Notes: generated by a model from the sequence alone, not told the origin. Shown: positions 11,963 through 24,933, counted from the stretch's first letter. The stretch is DNA of 64,000 nucleotides from Oreohelix idahoensis (GCA_024509875.1 JAMPIV010013762.1:1-64000), one strand, 5' to 3'. A program made the numbers and translations.

Positions 11963-12300
11963 CTTGTCTTGACCTGTAAGTGTTAGTATTAATAGAAACA
12001 CCTGTAAAAAAATTAATATAAATCTCTTGGTTGACCTGTAAGAGAATTATTAACCAATATCTGTGTACAATACTTATAATTCTTATGAGTTACAAAACAA
12101 TTATCAATCTAATCTCTCATAATTTAACTGACTACACTAATAATTAACTTAATTTGTTTCTAAATGTTTATGTGTTACATAATCTGTTTTCCTTGATTGG
12201 GATACACACTTGCTCCTCCAGTATTTCAGAATTAATCAACACAATTTTTGTCTTATACGGCTGTATATTATTATTTTTGCGCGTTGGGCCTGTTGATCAT

Positions 12301-12528
12301 TCAGATTGTTATCTCATGCATGTACCTGTATTCTGACGGTTGTCGGATGATGTAGACTGTTTTGTTCTTTATATTCTTCTTGTGCACTTGTCCTTCGTGA
12401 TGTCTTGACTTCTGTGTTGTCTTGCTTTGTTTCTTCAGCTCGCAGGATTCCTTCGATTTGTATCTTCTTAATGAACTTGACCTTCGTGATGCTTTGGGTA
12501 GACTTCGTTGTTTTTGATGTCGCTTCAC
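12301..12528 (-). CDS. Possible small basic leader ORF, left copy
   Basis: A 75-codon Lys/Arg/Ser-rich frame in the leader between the 5' LTR and gag, identical in the other arm. It lies over an imperfect tandem duplication of about 90-130 bp that itself encodes KS/RS-like stretches. It has no recognised domain and could be a chance product of the purine-rich repeat; I list it only because it is in sense orientation and open in both arms. Confidence 0.2.
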   Translation of the reverse strand: MKRHQKQRSLPKASRRSSSLRRYKSKESCELKKQSKTTQKSRHHEGQVHKKNIKNKTVYIIRQPSEYRYMHEITI

Positions 12529-12998
12529 TTTACTTGACTTCTGTTTTGTCTTGATTTGTTTTTTCGCTCGCAGGATTCTTTCTTTCTGTGTAATCTCTTC
12601 TTAGTGAACTTGACCTTCTTTCTGTCTGCAGTCTTTTAAATCTCTATCTTGTATAGGGCTGGTCAGGTGCATCAAAATACTCTGTGACCGTTTTAGTGCT
12701 AGATACGAAAATATTTGACGCAATCGTACCTAATATGTGATGCCGAAACTGACATCTGAATGGAGTCTGTCTTTCTTTATAAAAGTTTCTTGAACTATCA
12801 TTGAGTTATAAAAGTTTCTTGAGTTATTCTAGTGTAGGGCTGTTTACTCGCACCATTAGTTACCCTGTTATCTGTTGTCTTTGCTACTGCCTACTGTAGG
12901 GCTGGTCACGAGCACCATGCATCTCTGTCGACGTGGATGGGATTCGAATCGTGTAGGGCTACTGCCCTTTCCCAGTAGTTTGGTGTAAGAAGTGGGAT

Positions 12999-13901
12999 AC
13001 TAGAAAACTTCCTTCACTCAGACTGACTCTACTTTTTCTTCATACCCACTGTTGATCAATCGATACCACTCAAAACCGCAGTGAAAATATCAATGGTAGA
13101 ACTTTATTAACATAAGTTGATAACTGAGTAAAAATGGTATGCCCAACCTTTCTCTTCAAGGTTGGCAGTCTTGCAAAATACAATCTTCAGTTTCAAACAA
13201 TCTCAGTATCCATTTTTCACATACATTTGCTTGTCTTCTTACTATTACTTGTCTCAGCTATAGAACATGTCATATATTTATTCAGACAGAACTTCCTGTC
13301 GTTCTTCTGTTTATGTTTCTTTTCCCATGTTTCTTGTTATATCTCTATACGAGAAACTGGCCTTAACCGCCAGGGCTGTCACTTTTACCAAGATTTCATC
13401 TGTTTACTGTCCTCTGCTCAGACCTGGTCTGCTGAGCCACATACGCAGTAAATAATCAAAATGTCAAAACGTACCTGTTTTGTTTCTTCATTTGAAATAC
13501 ACTTTTTCTTACACACACACTTTGGTGCTCCGAATATATCTTATACAACAATATAAAATCTTACGCTGTACGTTCAATATCTAACTACACACTTGAGAGC
13601 AACACCTTTCCCTGCCTACACTTAGCGCGTCTCTCACCAGACTCCTTCAAAACCCCGTTCTAACATTCTTCGTTCACGCCTAACATGTGTTTACGCATCT
13701 CGACTTTCTCGTGCAATACTTTTTTTTTTTCACTCACTCAAACCTGTAATGGACTTAATTCTAAGTTACTTCCCTTAAGACAAAGCCTAATCTTACACAT
13801 CTTATCTCCCTTCATTAACGACAAATAATCTGCAACCAAACCCATCCATATCTCTCCAACCATTTTTTTCTACCTTCTTTCTCTCTATCAAAACCAAACC
13901 A
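12999..13901 (-). repeat. 5' LTR of left retroelement (outer edge deleted)
   Basis: Partner of 4546-5453. The first bases of the LTR (TGTGAACGG) are missing: the sequence passes from AAACCAAACCA directly into TTGATAGGGTTTAGC, joining LTR to a flank that in the right arm lies about 210 bp away. This is a deletion across the LTR edge. At its inner edge, 12981-12998, lies an 18-bp match to a tRNA-Leu 3' end (see findings). Confidence 0.85.
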
Positions 13902-16678
13902 TTGATAGGGTTTAGCTGGTAGGGTTAACTGGTTTTGTACCCTCAATCTGGTTTGTACCCTGTACCCGTAACCTAGTTGGATCGCTCAAGGATTCACTAC
14001 GGATTTGGCAACCATAAGCTAGCCTCGGTTGAAACTCATAGCATGTTACTTGCTGGACAGATACCGATTGAATGCCTTAAAACTTCTCAACAATTTCCTG
14101 ATGGGGTCTCCCCTTTTGACCTCTCGGTGGCATCATAGTAAATTCTTCTTGAGTCCCAGGGGAATCAGGTTCTCTTCATTTTAAACTGGTCCGAGTTTTA
14201 AAGTTGTCCACACAAAAGGGGCGAGTCCAGGTGAGTTATCCAGTTCCATTATTGTGTCTCACCCACTCTTGATTTACACGCGTCCAGTCAAGAGTTACAA
14301 AAGTATTCACTTCCGGGCTGGTCGATTCTCGGCAAGAAATGTAATCCAAAGAAATGTCACTCCCATGACCGTGTGGATAGTTTATCTGCCTTGGCCGTGA
14401 GAACTCGCAGGTAGCAAGAACAATTTAACAGGAACTTGTAGAGGAGAGTTTTCTCATTATAAGAAAATTAAAAAGATGTGAAGAGAAATGGTTTTCATTA
14501 CCAGCTTTAGCGAGAAGTTTGGAGAGGAATAAAATAATAGACAAATAAAAACAGTCGGTGAGAAAGTGGAACACTACAAGTAGGACAATTAGTGTATAGG
14601 GAAAAACGCATGAAACTAAAAACAACGAGTCCCAAAGGAAACTTTTGTCGTACACAGTGTCAAGATACGATCCATTTACCCCAAACATCTCAAGAACGCT
14701 TCCTACAATGACTATAGCTTAACAATGTAATTAACAACCACATCTGGGCGCTTCGATATATGCAGCGTCCTCGAAATATCGAAGAATGTCTTCATAAAAA
14801 TATTACTAGGCTCCGAGTACAAAGAGGTCTTATTCACGGAACTCGTCTGGTCTAGTTCCGACGCATATCTCTCCCACCTCTTAACTTCATCTCAATCACT
14901 TTCTTAGCGAGTCTTAGATATTGAATAGAGTGGCTAGATAAGGATCGTAATTTTGAAGCGGAATTTCCGAAATAATTAAAATAAGTACTTAAGTCACATT
15001 CCTGTTACTGTCTGAAACTGTACTAAAGTTAACAGTAACATATTAATTACTGCACGTTTTTAAAAGTAGCAGAGACATAGTAAAGGTAATCTATAGCAGA
15101 TATGGCCGTAGCGAAGTGAAGTGTTACAGACTCGCCATGCTAGGTCTCAGATTTACGAGGGTGAGCGATTTTATATTCTTCACTGCCTTTGCCTTTCCTA
15201 AGTCATGAGCAGTCAAGTATTCCTTAACAGGTGGGTAGACTGGAGAGTGAAACTACATGTTACAAGCAAAAGTAACAGTAAGATTTGACAGCTAAATAAT
15301 GTCTCAGGACAACAGAACTCTATCTGCCTGTCTGTCTGTCCATCCGTCTGTTCGTCAGTGTTGAGGACTGCTGCATGGTTTTGCCAGCATCTCCGTTTGG
15401 TTTTATTTGAGATGGTCGCGCCATGCAGCATTGCCTCTAGTCAGACTCATAACGCGATGCGTACGTTACTTGCTAACGTGTTAGACTTGGTTACGCAGAG
15501 TCGACATGTGGCCTTAGGGCATAAAGCAGTGTTTTTAGATTATGTGTGGTTAGCCCACTAAAAGATATAAGTGTAGGCTTGAATAGCGAATGGCAAATGT
15601 AAGGTATAAGGACGTTCGAGTCCAGAATATATGGTACGCGTTTTATCGGTGGATAACGCATAAATTAATATAATACGGTGTGTGTAGATTAAGGTTAACA
15701 GGTTCAGTTATGGCAGGCTATGATGGCGTGAGCAGCCAAATTAAATATGAGAAACTAGCCAGAGATTTAATAAATAATAGGACTCCTAAAGAGAAGCTAA
15801 AGGTATGGTAACCTATTGAAATACGTTCACTGCGTAATTATTCTAAAGAATCTAACAGTGCTAGATATTACAACTCTGAAGAGTTAATGTACTAAAGTAA
15901 CGGTGTGTTCGCTACTGCCTACGTGATATATGAACCTTATGTTTTGTCGTCAATTATCATACGATGTTGTATTCATGGATAATAAATGCAAAAGTCGTCA
16001 TTCAGGCATTCCTGTCGATTGCTTGTGAGTTGCAGAAGTTTGTGCTGCATACTTAAGCACTTCTGTTCTTCGTTCAAGAGTTCTGATTGACCATGTTGGG
16101 TTGATTACACACACACACCGAAGAGATATCAAGAAACTTAGACGACAGACTAATGGGCAAAAATATAATGAGAAATAATATGATTGAATATCCGGAATCC
16201 ATTATTACTGCAGAAACCCACAGTTACGGCAATACACTAACTTTACTGCAGTAAAACGACAGTCCAGTCAGAGGTGAAATTGAAGGCAAGAGAAATATGC
16301 CCACAAATCAAAATAAAGCCCGTAACAGTCAGTCCGTCCGCCTGCATGTCTCTTTGTCTGTCTGTCTTTCTATCTATCTATCTAGCAGATGAAATCTCTA
16401 TCCATCCGTCACTACCAACAACTAGACAATTAAAGTAGACAAAATCAAAACGCCAGTCAGCCAACTTGACATCACTGTCACTGTAATGAGAACTCACTCA
16501 GCAGCGACGTAGTCGCAGACGCCAGTCTTCAAGCCAGATATATTGCAGCTAAGAAAATGTATGAAGAAAAACTACAGTTTTTAAAACTGAAACATTTCTT
16601 GCTTCCTAAATCTTAGCAGCTTCAACATGCTTCTCACGGGTCTGTTTTAGTAGCAGACATCAGTCTTCAAGCTATATA
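13902..16678. other. Left arm between LTR element and mariner, no supported gene
   Basis: This is AT-rich non-coding DNA. It includes a degenerate minisatellite of GGTTTAGCTGGTAGGGTTAAC type at about 13905-13980, a hydrophobic 87-codon frame at 14425-14688 and a TCTG/TCCG simple repeat near 15320-15355. The same frames occur in the other arm, which is expected of a recent duplication and is no evidence for coding. Confidence 0.5.
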
Positions 16679-17673
16679 CGAGGTGTGTTCAAATGAAACC
16701 CGTCCCAGTGGCTTTATAACAAATATATGTAAGGTACATCAGCAGGAGTAGTAGAATTAAATACAGCAATTGTTATGAAGCAAGTACTCCTCACTGCGGT
16801 TCTTTAGAAATAGTCACTATAGGCATCCAGACACGCATCCCACTGCTTGGGTAGACGGGCGGATGCCGTCCGAGAAAAATGACTTTGGTTGCTTATTGAA
16901 CCATTTGGTCACCGAGGCCCTGACGTCTGTATTGGAGTCGAATCGTTGCCCCTTTAGAGATTTTTTTAAGGGTCCGAACAAATGAAAGTCACATGGTGAC
17001 AGATCGGGGGCTGTAGGCTGGGTGTAGGGCAGAAACTTCCCACATTTTCCTTGCTAACGCTTCCAGTACAATGTTCGCAACATGTGCACGAGCATTGTCG
17101 TGCAACATAATCACATCACGCGAAAGCATGCCGGGTCGTTTATTCTTGATGGCTGTATGCAGGTTGTCTAGTGTGTCTTTGTAGCGGATGGCATTGATGT
17201 TCACGCCAGGCTCTTTAAAGTCTACCAATAGAAGCCCTTCATGGTGAAAAAATGCGGTCAGCATAACCTTACCGGCGGAAATCTGTGACTTGAATTTTTT
17301 TGGGTTTTGGTGATCCGGGACGTTTCCATTGCATGCTCGCTGATTTGCTGCACGGCTCAAAGTGGTGGCACCACGACTCATCGCCTGCCACTATGCGCAA
17401 CAGAAATGCATCACCCTCCTCTTCGTAACGCAGCAAGCGGTTCAAACTCCACCCCATGCTTTCTTCCTTATGGTGATCGACCTTGGACGGATTCCTTATC
17501 ACACCGGCCATTATTTTAACAGTCTGCAGCACAAACAATGAATACTAGGGGAATGAACACTTACACACTTGTACATTCGTATGTGCTTATTACGTCAGAT
17601 GTGACGTCATCATGCTCCACCTACGAATGTCCACTTGGCGCTGCACGGTCGGGTTTCATTTGAACACGCCTCG
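16679..17673 (-). mobile_element. Internally deleted mariner, left copy
   Basis: A 995-bp element bounded by inverted repeats CGAGGYGTGTTCAAATGAAACCCG and flanked on both sides by the TA duplication that mariner elements make. It is shorter than the usual ~1.3 kb because the 5' part of the transposase gene is missing. The transposase lies on the minus strand. It is the mirror of 26887-27873, so it was present before the arms were duplicated. Confidence 0.9.
16810..17519 (-). pseudogene. Mariner transposase remnant, left copy
   Basis: Two overlapping frames cover the catalytic part of a DD34D mariner transposase. The first carries GDESW (first Asp) and the second HDNARAH (second Asp). The copy has the frameshift at the A-rich CCCAAAAAAA tract that the right arm shares, plus extra small insertions around 17010-17035 that remove the third-Asp segment from frame. 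The N-terminal helix-turn-helix DNA-binding half is absent. It is inactive. Confidence 0.85.
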
Positions 17674-18032
17674 TACATTGCAGCTAATAAAATTTCTGAA
17701 AAAAAGAAACTATTCTGCTTTTTGTAAACTGGAACTATACTCGCTCCCAAAATCGTTTCACATTCCACACGCTCCATTTGTTTCTGTTGTCGTTCATGAT
17801 GGCAAGTATATAGCTTCATTAAAAACAGCTGTCGATGCAGATCCATTACTGCGAATGTATTGTTGTAGTTGCTGTTCGTTGTTCTTCATCATGTTATATT
17901 TACTACAGCTATTTCTATGAGGTTTATCAAAGACGTTCGTGATTTTGTCAGGCGTGGCCTGTAATGCTTACACGTTCACTATTCAATCATGTGCTTATAT
18001 AAAATTCATAAACGCACCACTGAGATTTGGTG
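17674..18032. other. Short non-coding stretch beside mariner
   Basis: I see only AT-rich DNA between the mariner end and the (CACT)n tract. Open frames here run from or into the neighbouring repeats and have no domain. Confidence 0.4.
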
Positions 18033-18144
18033 TCTCACTCACCCACTCACTCACTCACTCACTCACTCACTCACTCACTCACTCACTCACTCACTCACTC
18101 ACTCACTCACTCACTCACTCACTCACTCACTCACTCATTCATTC
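18033..18144 (+). repeat. (CACT)n microsatellite, left copy
   Basis: About 24 uninterrupted units of CACT, followed by degenerate CACA/CACC-rich DNA to about 18270. The right-arm tract (26391-26531) is some six units longer. Thr/His/Ser-rich open frames across it are products of the repeat. Confidence 0.98.
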
Positions 18145-18984
18145 AAACCCACCCATCCACATTCACACGCACGCACGCACACACCCTCTCACTCACTCGA
18201 ACCAAACACACGCACACACCAACCCATTCACTCACCCACCCACATTGCACCCACTCACTCAATCACTCACTAATTTAATACAAAAAATACGCGAGCTGAA
18301 TGTTTAGGGTACGACTACGGCCAATTAACAAAGTCACCAGATCTTGCACAAGAAAGGAAAATGCAGCTACCTGCTTCGCTTACGGGCGTAACAAGATAAC
18401 GCAACCTGATACAAAAATGAAAGGATCTAAGTAATAATATCTTTCTAGGTATGTTCTCTAACGAATGCCACCCTGCGCTGACAGAGGGAGGCAACATTAA
18501 ACAATCCAAATTCAAACAAAGGCAAACAATGACATCCCTTGATCCAATAGAAGTCAGTGATAAATATTCTCCTTTTTCTTCAAGCACGCTCAGACGTCAA
18601 CTTGCATGTGTTTCAGAAGGCAGTGGTTTCAGTCGAATGTTGTTCTAATTTTTTTTTTGTAAGAAGGATGCATTGATCAATGTGTTTCGGCATTTTTTTT
18701 TAAAGAAAAATAAAATATTTCAATGACCACGTAATTGTGACTCTAAGAATACAGTCATCTTGCTCGCTTCTATTAGGCATTACATAGTTATAGATTTTAA
18801 AAGAAATATTCACACCTAGGCGCGTCGGGGTATTAACAGTTAGAATGGTTGCCTTCCAAACAAACATTCTGCGGTCGATTCCCGGGAGAGGTACACATTA
18901 AAAAAAAAAAGAATATATTTATCTGTTATTAGTTTTTTTATTAGTGAGTTATTGTTAATTATATAATTCTGTGCTGTAATTTCC

Positions 18985-19492
18985 TGACGAGGAAGAAGAA
19001 GGCTCAATACCTTCCATCTACAGTGTCTACACCACATCCTTGATATTTCGTGGAAGGAAAAAGTGACAGATGTTGAGGTCCTGTCACGTGCTGGCCTTCA
19101 GAGCATGTTAACACTGCTTAAACAGCGCAGACTACGCTGGCTTAGCCGTGTCCGGCGTATGAAGATTGGTCGCACACATAAAGATATATTTATACGGACA
19201 ACTAGCAGATTGCAAAAGAACAGTTGGGCGACCGCAGCTGAGGTTGAAAGATGTGTGCAAGAGAGATATGAAGGTACTGAACATAAATTCAGCAACCTAA
19301 AAAGGAGGATAAAGCTGCCAATCGCACCAAGTGGCGATGCTCCCACCTCAGATTTGGCGAACATAGGCTCTCACAACAAGCAGGGGGAGAAAAGAACACG
19401 CCGAAAGGAACATCAGGAAAAAAGCATCTGAGGGCTGTCACATCAGGGGCGTATTCCCAAAGCAAGTCATTACTAAAGGGGCTACTATACTA
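18985..19492 (+). pseudogene. Non-LTR retrotransposon RT 3' fragment, left copy
   Basis: Encodes part of the C-terminal region shared by many animal non-LTR elements: [11 protein letters not shown], then [22 protein letters not shown] and a Gly-Arg-Pro-Gln motif. Compared with the right copy it has an extra base around 19190 and other changes that break the frame. The catalytic FADD region is absent, so this is a truncated 3' piece. A related but separate piece lies at 47610-47910. Confidence 0.8.
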
Positions 19493-21989
19493 CACTGTCA
19501 ACCAGGTGTAAATCACTTATCCCAAGTGATTTGGCGGCATGCAACATCGCCATATAAATTCTGCTCCAATATAGCTACAAGGCGGATGTGACGGACAAAC
19601 TCAGCTGACCTGAATTATTGGATGACAGGGTATTCCCCTTCGTATAACATCAGAACCCCTGAACATTGTTGTAATTTTATCGCCAACCTGAAACTCTTCT
19701 TCAACGTGGTATGCACGAGCGCAGAGTAGAATCTTCACCACGTTTGCTCATTAAATATGTAGACGACTTCATGCGTGCATCCTGGAATCTTGCTTCGTCG
19801 TAGAGCAGGTTAAACTACGCCCACGGCTATTTCTAAGAGCGATTATATGCAAGCATTTAGCTACAACCTTCGTTAGTACCTGCCTTATGGGTGTCGCCAG
19901 AGCCTAGCGGGGAAGCGGCTTAACCTCAAAGACACTGAGGATTTCTTTGAACAGAAGATGAAGTCTCCTGCTGCTGAGATGACACGGCAGTGCGAACCAG
20001 AGTGGACGAAGCAAGCTTCTCGCAGACTTCGCACCTCTGTGTCAACCGGCAGACTTGCCCGAAAGACTGAGAAACGGGAGAAACCCGAGCGACCAGGGAA
20101 TGGAGTAACAGGCCATGTCGGGCGGCGTAGAATCTCATTTTTTCCTCAAGATGAAGAAAAGTGTGAAATTCTCACACGACCCCTTTAAGTTACATTCCAG
20201 TTAGTATAAATAAAGACTCTGAAAAACTGCATTTTATCATTCGTTTTTGCCAGATTTTAAGAAGCACTACCTATAGCAGAATCCTGCTAGATTCCATCTG
20301 GATCTTTCGGATATATATTATAGTGAATTCTTTTCTGTGCAGACGGTAATATATACATTAGCTTCGAGTGATCAGTGGTCTAGTTATTTCATTTTATTTC
20401 ACTGGATTGTGGTGTAAATTTAAACTTATTAAATAAACCCATTTTCAAAGTTCTAGTGCAAACTAAATGTTACATCTATAAGTTAATTTCCAAATATAAT
20501 AGACGCGTAAATTAATTTTTCAGCCGTTAAGGGAATTATAACTGTAAATTTATCGCGCGTCAGATTATAATATGATTTGTATTGCATTTCATGTTTTTTT
20601 TCTATCTTTCATCCAGAATGATCATTCAACCTTGCATCCCAGCAATTAAATTATATACAGAGTCCTGCCGACTCAATTCGATAACTCCAGTGACGTATGA
20701 ACTTTTTTAAAGCTAAACTTGTGGCGACCTGTTGCGGGTCTCGCTCCTCTGAATTTAACTGAGAATAAAGCCACCCAAGAAACACTTTTAAAATACTAAT
20801 TCATATAGTCCTTAAAGTAAACTGGAGAAGAACATTTGCCAGTAGCCACTTTTATTTACTGCTTTATTAGTGGAAAGAAAAACAGATTTATCGTAAAACT
20901 GTTCGCCTAGTTTTTTTCCTCGGATTTTAACCCCCCCCCCCCCCCCCCCCGAAGAAGAAGAACTTACCTCAGGTTTTTTTAGTCTGTGACATTACGCCAT
21001 AAGAGTTTTCACCACTAGCGGTGCGAATCTAAGAGACCACACCATTCCCCACACCAAGCCAAGTGCCTGTGCCATTCATTAGGAACTTTATCTAGAACCA
21101 ACATTAACACTTACGCTTCATCGTCTAGCGATTTTCGAGACTATTTGCTACCAGCCAACCTCGATAAATATGGGGCTTGACACAGAAGTAACAAGACATT
21201 TTCCATTGGTCTAGTGTTTTTATGCTGTTGTAAAATTTCTATGAAGTGCCAGAATCCACGATTCGGTAAGTGTGTGAGCGTGACTGTGTGCGGGCCTTCA
21301 CAAGCGTGTTTTTTTTTTAAGGAAAGGAGATTTAATCTTTCTACCATTTTAATTAGTTCAGCCTAGTATTAATTTTGTACTGTATTCATTGTATGGGATT
21401 TCTCCAAGTGGGATTTATTAACTGTGTTTTTTTCCCCTCCCGTAAGACTGTTGAATACAGGGGAAACATTTGAGAGCCATAGGATTTTTTCTACCCCACG
21501 CTAATTACTGTAAACCCTCGTCTCAGAGTAATAAATTTACCGTTGGGTTAAATTACCTATCTCTGATCATCATCCCCCCCCCCCTTGTCTTTGGGACCGG
21601 GCCTTTTTCTTTGTTAAATACAAGCGGGAAGGGTGTATTGAATACTTCTCCTAAAATAAACCCTCCTCACCTTGTCATTTTTAGTTTTGTAACCTTTGAT
21701 TTCTGCATGTAAATTGATAATTGTTTGTGACTTGATTTTATGCTAAATAAAAGTAATAAAACTTTTAGCATTTGTGTTGGCAGGCCCAAACCCAAACTTA
21801 CCCATATTCGTTATCGTAGTCTGTATTCACGTACGTTGTGTGTTTGAATCACCAAATTGGTGTGTGCACCTGAGTGTCTGGAAACTGGCAAACAATTGTT
21901 TGTTCAGAAGAGTGGTAGGAGTAGTGTTGAGAGACAAATATTGTCGTAAAAGAGACTGTCCTTACTCTTCCCAGCACTTGTGAATCAAC
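19493..21989. other. Inner part of left arm, no supported gene
   Basis: Non-coding, with a 20-bp poly(C) run at 20931-20950 and a shorter one near 21573. Frames of 65-80 codons are present in mirror form in the other arm and have no domains. The 284-bp segment found at 24650-24933 in the right arm is absent here, at about 19500. Confidence 0.5.
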
Positions 21990-22160
21990 TTATTAAGGCG
22001 ATGAGTTGGTCCCGCCTTTGGAGCTACTATGGAGTAAGGCGTTGTGTATTGTCCGCCGTCGTAAATTTTCCTGAGAGAATTCTGGTGGATAGTGGTCCCG
22101 TTAGAGTGTAGAATGATAGTGAAGGCTCTGTGAGAATAAGGATTTAGGAAAGAAGGATCG
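21990..22160. other. Palindrome centre (single-copy spacer, 171 bp)
   Basis: The arms stop pairing at a GTGAATCAAC / GTTGATTCAC boundary on either side. The 171 bp between them is not self-complementary to my eye and holds no open reading frame of note. A spacer of this size is typical of large genomic inverted duplications rather than a perfect hairpin. Confidence 0.85.
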
Positions 22161-24649
22161 TTGATTCACAAGTGCTGGGAAGAGTAAGGACAGTCTCTTT
22201 TACGACAATATTTGTCTCTCAACACTACTCCTACCACTCTTCTGAACAAACAATTGTTTGCCAGTTTCCAGACACTCAGGTGCACACACCAATTTGGTGA
22301 TTCAAACACACAAAGTACGTGAATACAGACTACGATAACGAATATGGGTAAGTTTGGGTTTGGGCCTGCCAACACAAATGCTAAAAAGTTTTATTACTTT
22401 TATTTAGCTTAAAATCAAGTCACAAACAATTATCAATTTACATGCAGAAATCAAAGGTTACAAAACCACAAATGACAAGGTGAGGAGGGTTTATTTTAGG
22501 AGAAGTATTCAATACACCCTTCCCGTTTGTATTTAACAAAGAAAAAGGCCCGGTCCCAAAGACAGGGGGGGGGGGGGGAGAGAGATGATGATCAGAGATA
22601 GGCAATTTAACCCAACGGTAAATTTATTACTCTGAGACGAGGGTTTACAGTAACTAGTGTGGGGTAGAAAAAATCCTATGGTTCTCAAATGTTTCCCCTG
22701 TATTCAACAGATTTACGGGAGGGGGAAAAACACAGTTAATAAATCCCACTTGGAGAAATCCCATACAATGAATACAGTACAAAATTAATACTAGGTTGAA
22801 CTAATTAAAATGGTAGAAAGATTAAATCTCCTTTCCTTAAAAAAAAACACGCTTGTGAAGGCCCGCACACAGTCACGCTCACACACTTACCGAATCGTGG
22901 ATTCTGGCACTTCATAGAAATTTTACAACAGCATAAAAACACTAGACCAATGGAAAATGTCTTGTTACTTCTGTGTCAAGCCCCATATTTATCGAGGTTG
23001 GCTGGTAGCAAATAGTCTCGAAAATCGCTAGACGATGAAGCGTAAGTGTTAATGTTGGTTCTAGATAAAGTTCCTAATGAATGGCACAGGCACTTGGCTT
23101 GGTGTGGGGAATGGTGTGGTCTCTTAGATTCGCACCGCTAGTGGTGAAACTCTTATGGCGTAATGTCCCAGACTAAAAAACCCTGAGGTAAGTTCTTCTT
23201 CGGGGGGGGGGGGGAGGGGGGGGGGGGAGAACCCGATGAAAAATACTAGGCAGACAATGTTCAGATAAATCTGTGTTCTCTTCCACTAATAAAGCAGTAA
23301 ATAAAAGTGGCTACTGGCAAATGTTCTTCTCCAGTTTACTTTAAGGACTATATGAATTAGTATTTTAAAAGTGTTTCTTGGGTGGCTTTATTCTCAGTTA
23401 AATTCAGAGGAGCGAGACCCGCAACAGGTCGCCACAAGTTTAGCTTTAAAAAAGTTCATACGTCACTGGAGTTATCGAATTGAGTCGGCAGGACTCTGTA
23501 TATAATTTAATTGCTGGGATGCAAGGTTGAATGATCATTCTGGATGAAAGATAGAAAAAACATGAAATGCAATACAAATCATATTATAATCTGACGCGCA
23601 ATAAATTTACAGTTATAATTCCCTTAACGGCTGAAAAATTAATTTACGCGTCTATTATATTTGGAAATTAACTTATAGATTTAACATTTAGTTTGCACTA
23701 GAACTTTGAAAATGGGTATATTTAATAAGTTTAAATTTACACCACAATCCAGTGAAATAAAATGAAATAACTAGACCACTGATCACTCGAAGCTAATGTA
23801 TATATTACCGTCTGCACAGAAAAGAATTCACTATAATATATATCCGAAAGATCCAGATGGAATCTAGCAGGATTCCGCTATAGGTAGTGCTTCTTAAAAT
23901 CTGGCAAAACGAATGATAAAATGCAGTTTTTCAGAGTCTTTATTTATACTAACTGGAATGTAACTTAAAGGGGTCGTGTGAGAATTTCACACTTTTCTTC
24001 ATCTTGAGGAAAAAATGAGATTCTACGCCGCCCGACATGGCCTGTTACTCCATTCCCTGGTCGCTCGGGTTTCTCCCGTTTCTCAGTCTTTCGGGCAAGT
24101 CTGCCGGTTGACACAGAGGTGCGAAGTATGCGAGAAGCTTGCTTCGTCCACTCTGGTTCGCACTGCCGTGTCATCTCAGCAGCAGGAGACTTCATCTTCT
24201 GTTCAAAGAAATCCTCAGTGTCTTTGAGGTTAAGCCGCTTCCCCGCTAGGCTCTGGCGACACCCATAAGGCAGGTACTAACGAAGGTTGTAGCTAAATGC
24301 TTGCATATAATCGCTCTTAGAAATAGCCGTGGGCGTAGTTTAACCTGCTCTACGACGAAGCAAGATTCCAGGATGCACGCATGAAGTCGTCTACATATTT
24401 AATGAGCAAACGTGGTGAAGATTCTACTCTGCGCTCGTGCATACCACGTTGAAGAAGAGTTTCAGGTTGGCGATAAAATTACAACAATGTTCAGGGGTTC
24501 TGATGTTATACGAAGGGGAATACCCTGTCATCCAATAATTCAGGTCAGCTGAGTTGTCCGTCACATCCGCCTTGTAGCTATATTGGAGCAGAATTTATAT
24601 GGCGATGTTGCATGCCGCCAATCACTTGGGATAAGTGATTTACACCTGG
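22161..24649. other. Inner part of right arm, no supported gene
   Basis: Mirror of 19500-21989, including the poly(G) tracts near 22566-22579 and 23202-23227, which are longer and interrupted compared with the left arm. I see no conserved domain in any frame. Confidence 0.5.
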
Positions 24650-24933
24650 ATGGTGAATGGATTAGTGCGAGGATTGAATGCCGCATATAGAAACTTGTTG
24701 TGTGTATTGTTAGTGTGTGGCCGGCAGCCAGTCCTTGGAAATATAGTTAAGAGTTATTTCCTACAGGCAGTGTCAGCCTGAGTGTGATGTCAGCATGCGT
24801 GACGATATTATTGATGTTCATAACTTATGTAAATGTTCAATTAAATGTCATGGAGCTGTACAAGTGGCGTCGTGTTAATTCATACCCCTAGTGTTGTTTA
24901 CCATCTACTCACGACAGACCCATAATATAGTTC
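24650..24933. other. 284-bp segment present only in right arm
   Basis: The left arm passes directly from TACACCTGG to TTGACAGTGT, while here 284 bp intervene. There is no clear target-site duplication or terminal repeat, so it may be an insertion here or a deletion on the left. No coding signal. Confidence 0.75.

Larger units (their letters stand above)
4546..13901 (-). mobile_element. Gag/DEK_C-RS LTR retroelement, left copy
   Basis: This is the mirror copy of 30849-40331. In transcription order (minus strand) it has a truncated 5' LTR (13901-12999), a leader, gag-protease (11962-9506), the DEK_C/RS protein (9489-7141), a long 3' non-coding part, a polypurine tract (5469-5454) and a 3' LTR (5453-4546). 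The first ~10 bp of the 5' LTR and about 200 bp of upstream flank are deleted relative to the right arm; the junction lies at 13901. No pol genes are present. The gag-to-ORF2 junction is broken by one extra A in a ten-A run (9524-9533). Confidence 0.85.
1..21989 (-). repeat. Left arm of a ~22-kb imperfect palindrome
   Basis: The whole stretch reads as the reverse complement of 22161-44986. I checked the match at the outer end (position 1 against about 44986), at all coding regions, at the mariner, at the (CACT)n tract and at the inner end (about 21989 against 22161). The arm begins at the window edge, so it may extend further left. Long stretches are nearly identical, with scattered substitutions, different microsatellite lengths and several clean insertions or deletions of 100-290 bp. 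It is about 840 bp shorter than the right arm, which the listed insertions roughly explain. Confidence 0.95.

Noticed and set aside
14425..14688. 87-codon hydrophobic frame conserved in both arms (also 29859-30122)
   Set aside because: Identity between arms only reflects the recent duplication; no family, no splice sites, AT-rich composition.
18027..18307. Overlapping long Thr/His/Ser-rich frames, mirrored at 26230-26626
   Set aside because: They are translations of the (CACT)n tract in its frames; a four-base repeat without stops is open in all of them.
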